64,000 bases of DNA, taken from the NCBI GenBank assembly GCA_965261255.1, contig CBDHCQ010000004.1, positions 558,001-622,000 on the forward strand, written 5' to 3'. Positions 26,232 to 33,267 of this stretch are shown piece after piece. Each line of letters opens with the position of its first letter. The first letter of the stretch is position 1. The notes under the pieces were generated by a model that saw only the letters and a list, made by a program, of their open reading frames with translations, ran no database searches and was not told where the DNA came from. The position numbers were made by a program, and so were the translations under genes. Source of the DNA: Bin80 sp965261255. GTDB taxonomy: Bacteria > Bacteroidota > Rhodothermia > Rhodothermales > Bin80.

Positions 26232-28268
26232 CTAAGCCGGTGCACGCAGGGCGCGTATGGCGATGAACCAGTCCAGTATGGCAGACTGATTCCGTACGTA
26301 GTACCAGTATGCCTGTTCGATCTCCTCAGTCGGACGTCTAACGTTCGGTCCGAGCATTTCGCTGACTGCAAATACCCCGGGTTGCAGTTGCCATTCGGAA
26401 GGAGGGATAAACTCGCTCCCCTCGTGGAATCCAATTAGCGGGAGCTGTCCTTGCAGAACCGCACGCCACTGTCTGATGCGTTCGCTCCTTCGCATCCACC
26501 GGGAGCGCGGGCCGGCCATCCTGGCAGCAAGCCAAACAATTGGGTGAATGATTGCTCCGGCCAAAGCAGCCATAATGTCGGACACCCGGCGCGCAGTATG
26601 TGAGCGCAAGGCTCCGATCACCTCTTCGGCCTCAAGAAGGGGTGGTTTGCCCAGTTTTTCAATCGACGTTTTGCCGATCATGTGGTCCTGTCCCGCATCA
26701 ACGATATGCGTTTGCACGGGGAGGCCGGCAAGCTGCTGCATAAGGGCAAAAATTTTCTTGTTCGTCAGACTCGCGGAAGCAAAAATTATGGACTCAATAT
26801 CATGTACGCGTACAATGTCACGCAACTGATCATAATCACCAAAATGGGGCAGTGTAGATGACTCGTTACGCGTACCGTTATGAGTTGCAATCCCTACCAG
26901 AGTGTACTGTGGCATCTGCTGCACAGCTTGAAAATCAGCATCGGAAAGATTTCCTGCGATGAGCGTGCGGCGATGCAGGCGCTGGCGGGTTCTGGGAATC
27001 AAGCGTACCGCAGACAGAACCAGCATACAAGCGGGCAGGCAGGCTATCACAACCGCACGCGAGAATGCTATCTGCTTTACAAAGAATGATAGTGCCGCCA
27101 GCGCGGTGACAGCGGTCACCAGTCCCAGAAATACAAGGCCAAGATATGGCTTGCGCGCTCGGTAACCTCCCGAGGCAGCGATCACACCTGTCGTAATCAG
27201 AGCGAACAGAGGAGACAGGCCCCAATAGAAGAGTGACATAAATTGTGTTCCGGTCTGGACGGACCGAAACAATCCCAGTGCAGCAACTACCCCAACGCAT
27301 AACACCCAGTCACGCACAGCTCTATGGCGCAGCGTGTTCCCGAATGCCGTTATCAACCCGCGCACAACGACGGCCAGATGTAAAACCCATAGGAACGCTT
27401 TTGGGTAATCCTCGCTCAGATGCTTTCTGGCAAAGCGTGCCATCGCGCCGTGGAAGAGACGTACGTACCTGAGGTCTCCCTTTTTTGTACTCTCACCCTT
27501 GTAGTGAATGATCTGGGTTTCCGGTGTGTAGTAGATTGCCCAGCCAGCTTTCTGGATGCGATAGCACAGATCCAGGTCTTCGCCGTACATGAAGAATTTC
27601 TCATCGAACAGTCCAGCGCCGCCCGGGCCTGTTTCATTATTTGCTGATCCCGTGAGTGCAGTGCTTCGCACAAACATGCAGGAACCGCTTAACGCGTCAA
27701 CCTTTGCCACTTCATTCTGAGGCAGGAACGTGAGGTTATAGCGGCCAAAAGTTTTGCTCCGCGGAAATATCCGACTGAGTCCGATCATGCGGTAGAATGC
27801 AATTTCGGGAGTGGGGAACGATCGGCGACTCTCCAGGGCGAAGGTTCCATCGGGATTAAGGATGCGGCATCCCATAGCCCCGGCATCTGGATGAGCGTCC
27901 ATAAAATTCGTAAGTACGCTTATCGTGTCTTCCTCAACAATTGTGTCCGGGTTCAGGATGAACAGGTATTCCCCGCCTGCTACGCGTATCCCCTGGTTGT
28001 TAGCCTTAGAAAACCCATCGTTCGAGCTATTGGCAATGACTACGACTTCTGGAAACTCCTCATGCAACATACCGACTGATCCATCCACCGAATTATTGTC
28101 AACCACAATTATTTCGCCAGGTATGTCGGCCAGTGATCGTTCGACGCTACGGAGGGCCTGGCGAAGCAAGTCCCTCACGTTATAATTAACGATGATCACC
28201 GATACCTTCAGAGGTTCGCAGGATGTGCCAGCGCCTGCTGCCGGTGAAAATGGCTGGTTACCGGTCAT
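26232..28268 (-). CDS. glycosyltransferase family 2 fused to membrane region and degenerate phosphoglycosyl-transferase-like domain
   Basis: The 678-aa protein begins with a GT-A glycosyltransferase (about 18-300: VSVIIVNYNVRDLL, EIIVVDNNSVDGS, EYLFILNPDTIV, FFMYGEDLDLCYRIQKAGW), close to WbbL-type rhamnosyltransferases. It continues with four or five membrane helices (about 305-425), then a Rossmann-like domain (about 440-545). The C-terminus aligns in outline with a WcaJ-type phosphoglycosyl transferase (VLQGQLPLIGF, WQLQPGVFAVSEM, YYVRNQSAILDWFIAIRAL). The catalytic Asp-Glu of LDELPQ is absent; the equivalent stretch reads RRSERIRQW. The sugar-phosphate transfer activity is therefore probably lost while the GT2 part looks intact. 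It likely adds a sugar to an undecaprenyl-linked polysaccharide. Confidence 0.85.
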   Translation of the reverse strand: MTGNQPFSPAAGAGTSCEPLKVSVIIVNYNVRDLLRQALRSVERSLADIPGEIIVVDNNSVDGSVGMLHEEFPEVVVIANSSNDGFSKANNQGIRVAGGEYLFILNPDTIVEEDTISVLTNFMDAHPDAGAMGCRILNPDGTFALESRRSFPTPEIAFYRMIGLSRIFPRSKTFGRYNLTFLPQNEVAKVDALSGSCMFVRSTALTGSANNETGPGGAGLFDEKFFMYGEDLDLCYRIQKAGWAIYYTPETQIIHYKGESTKKGDLRYVRLFHGAMARFARKHLSEDYPKAFLWVLHLAVVVRGLITAFGNTLRHRAVRDWVLCVGVVAALGLFRSVQTGTQFMSLFYWGLSPLFALITTGVIAASGGYRARKPYLGLVFLGLVTAVTALAALSFFVKQIAFSRAVVIACLPACMLVLSAVRLIPRTRQRLHRRTLIAGNLSDADFQAVQQMPQYTLVGIATHNGTRNESSTLPHFGDYDQLRDIVRVHDIESIIFASASLTNKKIFALMQQLAGLPVQTHIVDAGQDHMIGKTSIEKLGKPPLLEAEEVIGALRSHTARRVSDIMAALAGAIIHPIVWLAARMAGPRSRWMRRSERIRQWRAVLQGQLPLIGFHEGSEFIPPSEWQLQPGVFAVSEMLGPNVRRPTEEIEQAYWYYVRNQSAILDWFIAIRALRAPA

Positions 28269-28593
28269 ACTCTAGGAACCCATTCAATGCGATTTTGCTC
28301 CAGATGGAAGTAATTTGGGCTGCCTCGTTTACGTGTATCCCGTCGACTATTGTATGGTGCAAGATTGTTCGGTCCGTTCGGACAGCATTGAGCCAGTTGG
28401 GGTATGGTGGAGCGTAAAGGGACTCGGGTAACGCAGGCGTGGATGGAATCTGCGCAGTCAGCAGACGAAGCACATCCATGTGACGCCGAGGAAAATTTGC
28501 TATGCAGTTCTGGAGCATGCTCTCGAAACGGCGGGGAGGGAACAGAATATGCTTTTGGAATACTGCAATCTGTTGTACCATAGCGGATTGCAA
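28258..28593 (-). CDS. small hypothetical protein upstream of the glycosyltransferase
   Basis: This 111-aa frame (MQSAMVQQIAVFQKHILFPP, ending NGFLEYDR) overlaps the start of the glycosyltransferase gene by 11 bases and has a normal amino-acid mix, which argues that it is real. A competing longer frame on the same strand (to 28825) is rich in Ser, Thr and Arg and looks non-coding. I do not recognise a domain; there is no signal peptide and no membrane helix. Its placement suggests translational coupling to polysaccharide synthesis. Confidence 0.5.
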   Translation of the reverse strand: MQSAMVQQIAVFQKHILFPPRRFESMLQNCIANFPRRHMDVLRLLTAQIPSTPALPESLYAPPYPNWLNAVRTDRTILHHTIVDGIHVNEAAQITSIWSKIALNGFLEYDR

Positions 28594-28838
28594 CGCAAAC
28601 AGTCTTTTGATTAGATTGCGTTAGAACATACAGTTGAGTTATGGAGCGTAGCGAGTCCAGTGCTCCGCACATGGATAATCGAGTTTCTGTGCAGTGTCCA
28701 GTCAGTGCATATGCATTTGAACGATCGCTGAACATCTTTGTTATTGTAGCGGGCTTTTCGTTTGGTTTCCTGCTTCTGGTATCTAGGGTTTCAGGATAGG
28801 CTGAGCGAGCCCCTGCCAAGAGCATAGGTTTTGATCGT

Positions 28839-29954
28839 ATGGAGAACGCTGGTTCAAATGTGGCCCAACTTGATCGGCATCTGGTAAGTCGAAAGAAGGC
28901 ATTCTACCCGGTCAATAAACATCTCGGAGGATATCTGAAGCGTTACGGCAGGCTCCAGACAAGGGGGGTTCGTTATCAGGATCTCAGTCGCTATGTTGAA
29001 GGAGTGCCGTTATACGGTGAGGATGGCAAGGATACACTCTGGATGAGCGTGTTTTATCCTCCTAGTGAGCAACGGGAAATCAATGATGACCTCGTATTAA
29101 CCTATGCCGATTTGAAAGCCCACGGGGATCTGTCAATCGTACAGCATCTGTACGTAGATCGGGTTGATCTGTGCGTGTACGGGAACACAATGCCTTACAG
29201 GGTGAGGATGGTTAACGCTCTCAATGAGAACTGTGACTATTATTACGTTAAGAAAACCGATGCGAACCGCATTTACGGCCTGGAACTGGAGCACCTGCTC
29301 TCACCTAGCCGAATCCACTACTTTGTTCGTGGCAACACTACTATAGAAGAGCATATCGTGGGGGTACCAGGGGATGTATTCCTTGCGAACGACATGCCAG
29401 AGAGCCGCTTCGATCTCGTGCGGCTGGCCAAGCAGTTTGTCAAATTCGATACGCGCTGTCTGTTACAGCTGCTTGGCGATATGCATACGGGTAATTTTGT
29501 GGTCAACATTACGCGGGATTTTGAGAAGCATCACTATCGGTTTCGAGCTATTGATTTTGATCAGCAGAGTCACCACCGAAACATTGAAGTCTATCGCCCA
29601 CAGGCCTACAAGGCCAATGCCCCCTTGATGAAAGCGGTCCAGGAAGTACTGGCCCCGACGGTAGTAGCGCAGTATCGGAGAGAGGAACGGGCATTGATGG
29701 CCCATCGTGTCAGCGTCAGTGACGGGCGTGTGCATGCGCTTCTTGAAGTGATGCGGAAAGATAAAATTGCTAATCCAGACCATGTGCACCAATTAGCAGA
29801 AAGCCTGTGCGAGTTCCACGGGGATGACCGATATGCCAAATGCGAGCACATGGGAGAACTCGTATATAACTCCATTATGGGATTGGACAGCCGGCCGACA
29901 GATCAGGAGGTGAGGGTTATGATTGATGACACACTCGAGGAGAACCTACTGTAG
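28839..29954 (+). CDS. hypothetical protein with kinase-like HxDxxxxN / IDFD signature
   Basis: The 371-aa protein is not one I recognise. Around residues 214-223 it reads GDMHTGNFVV, and about 20 residues later AIDFDQQSHHRN. The pair resembles the catalytic (HGDLHxGN) and metal-binding (IDFD) loops of aminoglycoside-phosphotransferase/protein-kinase-like enzymes, with the first His replaced by Gly-Asp-Met context. A possible ATP-binding Lys lies in YYYVKKTD (about 135). There is no signal peptide or membrane helix, so it should be cytoplasmic. It is encoded alone, convergent with the MBL gene (9-base overlap), so context gives no substrate. HipA-like, APH-like or lipopolysaccharide-kinase-like folds are all possible. 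Confidence 0.6.
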   Translation: MENAGSNVAQLDRHLVSRKKAFYPVNKHLGGYLKRYGRLQTRGVRYQDLSRYVEGVPLYGEDGKDTLWMSVFYPPSEQREINDDLVLTYADLKAHGDLSIVQHLYVDRVDLCVYGNTMPYRVRMVNALNENCDYYYVKKTDANRIYGLELEHLLSPSRIHYFVRGNTTIEEHIVGVPGDVFLANDMPESRFDLVRLAKQFVKFDTRCLLQLLGDMHTGNFVVNITRDFEKHHYRFRAIDFDQQSHHRNIEVYRPQAYKANAPLMKAVQEVLAPTVVAQYRREERALMAHRVSVSDGRVHALLEVMRKDKIANPDHVHQLAESLCEFHGDDRYAKCEHMGELVYNSIMGLDSRPTDQEVRVMIDDTLEENLL

Positions 29955-30599
29955 CTCACTTACCAGAAATGGATTGTGCCTGCGCTCAGCGCCGATTGTG
30001 GTAGGCGGGCCATGACCAGAATAGACTAGTGTTTTGTCCGGCAGTGTGAGCAGTTTCTGGAAAATGGATACCATAAGGGTTCCCATATTTCCACCTGGCA
30101 AGTCCGTTCTTCCGATGGATTGATTAAACAGAACATCACCGGCGATAACAAAATCGTTAGCCTCATCCACAAAACAGATGGAGCCAGGCGCGTGCCCGGG
30201 AGTGTGCAGGATCTGCCATCGAGCACTCCCAAATTGTACAATATCCCCTTCATTTAGCCAGTTACCGACTTTGGGGGGCTGCATTATTCGTATGCCGTAC
30301 AGTAATGCCTGAGCTGGTGCCCCGGCAAGCCAGATGGAGGTATCCCGATGGGCTTGCCACGAGAGGCCGAACTGTCTTGTCAAAGTGTTGCACCCCAGGA
30401 TATGGTCAATATGTGCATGCGTGAGCAAAAGATGTCGCACGCTAAGATTGTTTGTGTCAATATAGTTGGCAATCTCTGAGGTATCTTTGTCGGTCGAGCA
30501 GCTGGCATCCACTATGACAGCTTCCCCGTCGCTATGGCAGACATAGCAGTTGGTGGCAAAGTCACTGAATGTGAATGGTGTGACGTAAGTGGCAGACAT
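29946..30599 (-). CDS. metallo-beta-lactamase fold hydrolase (glyoxalase II-like)
   Basis: The ATG at 30599 (217 aa, MSATYVTPFTFSDFATNCYV) is preferred over one ten codons upstream inside rsmI. The zinc motif THAHIDHILG (HxHxDH) is present, with HTPGHAPGSICFV (third His), VIAGDVLF (bridging Asp) and YSGHGPPTTIG (last His). The family includes hydroxyacylglutathione hydrolases and persulfide dioxygenases. Substrate is probably a thioester or low-molecular-weight thiol adduct. It closes a run with rsmI and the LptF/G permease gene. Confidence 0.92.
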   Translation of the reverse strand: MSATYVTPFTFSDFATNCYVCHSDGEAVIVDASCSTDKDTSEIANYIDTNNLSVRHLLLTHAHIDHILGCNTLTRQFGLSWQAHRDTSIWLAGAPAQALLYGIRIMQPPKVGNWLNEGDIVQFGSARWQILHTPGHAPGSICFVDEANDFVIAGDVLFNQSIGRTDLPGGNMGTLMVSIFQKLLTLPDKTLVYSGHGPPTTIGAERRHNPFLVSELQ

Positions 30600-30606
30600 G
30601 TACGTT

Positions 30607-31284
30607 TCAGTTAAAGGCAGGGGGTGCAATGATAATCACGAATTCCCCTTTGATTGTGGTCTTGCTACGAAAATATTCAAGTAACTCCTGTAGACTCGTT
30701 CGATGGATCTCCTCGAATTTTTTGGTTATCTCCCGGGCAACTGCTCCGGTACGGGCGGGTCCCAGAGTGCTTACTAGGTCATTCAGCGTACGGATAAGTC
30801 GGTGAGGGCTCTCGTAGAGTACAACTGTGCGCGTCTCTGCACGAAGTGCTTCCAAGCGCTTATTGCGGCCTTTTTTATGGGGTAGGAATCCCTCAAACAC
30901 AAAACATTCAGAAGGCAGTCCACTGGCAGTGAGCGCAGGAATCATTGCAGTGGGGCCGGGCAGTGCATGCACGGGGATGTTTTTCTCCCAGCATAAGCGG
31001 ACCAGGTAAAACCCGGGATCACTCAGTCCAGGTGAACCAGCATCACTGATCAGAGCTACTTGCTGTCCGGCTTTCATTCGCTCTATCAACTGCGGTGCGC
31101 GTTGGCGCTCGTTATGATCATGGTAGCTGATCGTTGGCGTGTTGATACCGTAATGCGTGAGAAGGATGGAGGAACGTCGGGTATCTTCACAAGCCACAAG
31201 ATCGACGGACCCCAGTACCTCTATCGCACGGAAGGTAACGTCAGCCAAATTGCCGATGGGAGTGGGTACCAAGTAGAGCATCAA
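30607..31284 (-). CDS. rsmI: 16S rRNA (cytidine1402-2'-O)-methyltransferase
   Basis: The 225-aa protein starts MMLYLVPTPIGNLADVTFRA and shows all RsmI/tetrapyrrole-methylase-fold motifs: CEDTRRSSILLTHYGI, SYHDHNE, VALISDAGSPGLSDPG, ALPGPTAMIPALTASGLP, FEGFLPHKKGR and REITKKFEE. RsmI uses S-adenosylmethionine to methylate the ribose of C1402 in the ribosomal P site. It is somewhat shorter than the E. coli protein (286 aa), as in many Bacteroidota, because the extra C-terminal domain is missing. A 4-base overlap with a small upstream frame suggests coupling. Confidence 0.96.
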   Translation of the reverse strand: MMLYLVPTPIGNLADVTFRAIEVLGSVDLVACEDTRRSSILLTHYGINTPTISYHDHNERQRAPQLIERMKAGQQVALISDAGSPGLSDPGFYLVRLCWEKNIPVHALPGPTAMIPALTASGLPSECFVFEGFLPHKKGRNKRLEALRAETRTVVLYESPHRLIRTLNDLVSTLGPARTGAVAREITKKFEEIHRTSLQELLEYFRSKTTIKGEFVIIIAPPAFN

Positions 31285-31571
31285 CGGGTTGGATAGTTCC
31301 TACGATTGCATGGGAGGTGCCCCTCTCCGCAATATATCAGACAAACAAGCTTCAACCAATTATCCGCGTCTATGATCAATTGTACTCCCTCGCAAATCGA
31401 TGCTTCAGACGAAATTCCGGCAGGTTGGTCAATAGATAGCCACTCGGTAAATGAGGCAAATTGATTGAACCTGGGTTCCGATAGCTTACTAGAACTGTTC
31501 GCCACCGAAGACACATGGCTGGCGAAATTGGCTAAGGCGGCCATCAAAGCATACAATGCCAGTTCTAGCAA
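31281..31571 (-). CDS. small hypothetical protein between lptG-like and rsmI genes
   Basis: The 96-aa frame (MLELALYALMAALANFASHV) fills the gap between the permease gene (14 bases upstream) and rsmI, and its stop overlaps the rsmI start by 4 bases. That packing is the main reason to believe it. The N-terminus is mildly hydrophobic. No domain is recognised, and it could equally be a chance frame in a leader. Confidence 0.4.
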   Translation of the reverse strand: MLELALYALMAALANFASHVSSVANSSSKLSEPRFNQFASFTEWLSIDQPAGISSEASICEGVQLIIDADNWLKLVCLIYCGEGHLPCNRRNYPTR

Positions 31572-31585
31572 TGCATCCCAGCGAT

Positions 31586-33073
31586 CTACTCCGTTTTTGC
31601 ACTGAGATATCTTGACAAGAATTTACTGGCATAGCGTGGCCGGGCACGCATGTCAAGCGCAACCCTTACGAAGAGCCATATCCCGACTATGCCAATGATG
31701 ATATTTGCGCACCACATGCCTATCCAGGGGCTAAGTAGTCCCCGGTCGGCCAATTTTTCTCCCTGGACCAACGTGACCCAATAGAAGAGGAAAATGCCGA
31801 TTGCTACCATTCCGGCAGTTCCAAGACCACCCCGACGGATGCTCAATCCAAGTGGTATGCCAATAAGGACGAAAATGAAGCATGCGACGGAAATCGAATA
31901 CTTCTTGTAAATTTCGACCTTATAGCGGTTGATGGCCGATGCTGTACGCTCCAGACTTCTACCCTTGCCACCAATAGAGCTTCGAGCATCCCGGCCGTAA
32001 TCACGTGCACGCTGGTAGGTACGCTTCATTTGATCTTCGGTTAAACCGTCCAGGATGGCGCGAGGCGCCATTGTTGTTGCTTCTGTTGGGTTAGCACCGG
32101 AAGTTGAAGTGGAGAATGATTCACTGCGAAGCCATTCCAAGGAGCTCCTGGAGGAAACATCCGTAGACATAACGTCAGGTTTTTGTTCAGGGGGCGGCAT
32201 CGGCATACTGCCGCGTAACTCAGCTTCTTGTTCTGACAGTCGGATCTCGAGAGAATCCACGATGCTGAGCATGCGGTCCATGGGGGTTGAGCGATCTGAC
32301 CGATATCCGGTGGACGGATCACGTACCTGAAACCCAAGCTCACTGAGATCCAGGCGCAGCTGAAGGCGCTCAAAGGCGAGTTTTTCGTATCGTTCAGTCC
32401 CTTGTGCGTCGGATCGGCGAGTGAGTCGGTGCATTTCGCCATCATTCAGGATGAGGTTGACCGCGTTCCCAAGCGGAACCAGTTCACCCCTGTTTGCCCG
32501 GATGGTTGCGCCATTGACGCCCCCCTGCGTGTAGTCGTAGACAAGAATGTCTTGAAGGAGGTTGCCATTCCGCTCGCCAACCAGAATGCTGTAATCATCA
32601 ATCTCCTGGTAGAATACACCAGGCTCCAAGCTAAATCCCGGTCGGGCGGTGCGGATCGTCTCCCACATATTGCGTGCTCTGAAATTTGACTCCGGCAGCA
32701 ACACATTATTAAAGTATACCATGCCCCAGGTGAGGAAGATGGCGGCAGCAAATACCGGCCAGGTCAGCCCCCACAACGTGATACCACAATTACGGATAAC
32801 CACCCATGTTCGCGATTCTGCCAGTGAGCCGAAGACCATGAGGGAAGTCAAAAGTGCCGCCATCGGTACAGACAAGACCACCATATAGGCCAGGTTGTAG
32901 GCGATGAGTTCCAGTACGATTCCAAATGGCAAGTCGCGCCCCGTCAGTTCCGGCAGGAACTTGATGAGAAACTGCATTAAAAGCAAAAAAAGCAGCATTC
33001 CCAACCAACCCAGCAATGGGCCGGGAAGCTGACGCAGGACCATGCGATGAATAATATTGGGAACGATATTCAT
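31586..33073 (-). CDS. LptF/LptG family lipopolysaccharide export permease
   Basis: The 495-aa protein has the YjgP/YjgQ layout: three N-terminal membrane helices (about 18-140, starting IIHRMVLRQLPGPLLGWLGM), a large periplasmic beta-jellyroll region, and three C-terminal helices (about 395-475, ISVACFIFVLIGIPLGLSIRRGGLG). Family motifs include LSVPMAALLTSLMVFGSLAES and RNCGITLWGL. LptF and LptG form the inner-membrane part of the LptB2FG transporter that lifts lipopolysaccharide toward the outer membrane. A long charged insert before the third helix group (about 290-370) is typical of Bacteroidota-type members. Which of the two paralogues it is cannot be told; the partner is not in the window. 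Confidence 0.92.
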   Translation of the reverse strand: MNIVPNIIHRMVLRQLPGPLLGWLGMLLFLLLMQFLIKFLPELTGRDLPFGIVLELIAYNLAYMVVLSVPMAALLTSLMVFGSLAESRTWVVIRNCGITLWGLTWPVFAAAIFLTWGMVYFNNVLLPESNFRARNMWETIRTARPGFSLEPGVFYQEIDDYSILVGERNGNLLQDILVYDYTQGGVNGATIRANRGELVPLGNAVNLILNDGEMHRLTRRSDAQGTERYEKLAFERLQLRLDLSELGFQVRDPSTGYRSDRSTPMDRMLSIVDSLEIRLSEQEAELRGSMPMPPPEQKPDVMSTDVSSRSSLEWLRSESFSTSTSGANPTEATTMAPRAILDGLTEDQMKRTYQRARDYGRDARSSIGGKGRSLERTASAINRYKVEIYKKYSISVACFIFVLIGIPLGLSIRRGGLGTAGMVAIGIFLFYWVTLVQGEKLADRGLLSPWIGMWCANIIIGIVGIWLFVRVALDMRARPRYASKFLSRYLSAKTE

Positions 33074-33267
33074 GTTATTAGTCCAGACTTACTGGTGCAG
33101 ATCTAGTCATTTCAAGAACATTCGGCAGTGCATTCATAGCATGGCAAAACCACATATCCAGGTCGTAAACTGTGAACAACCTGTTTTCAACCCTCGATCC
33201 GGCAACACGCGTTCCAGTCCGTAGTTACACTGGTTCCGTTTTTACGTTCATCCATGGCAGTTATAAT

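Noticed and set aside
28265..28825. 186-codon minus-strand frame upstream of the glycosyltransferase
   Set aside because: Composition rich in Ser, Thr, Arg and Cys without protein-like patterns, and it runs in a different frame over the better 111-aa candidate at 28258-28593.
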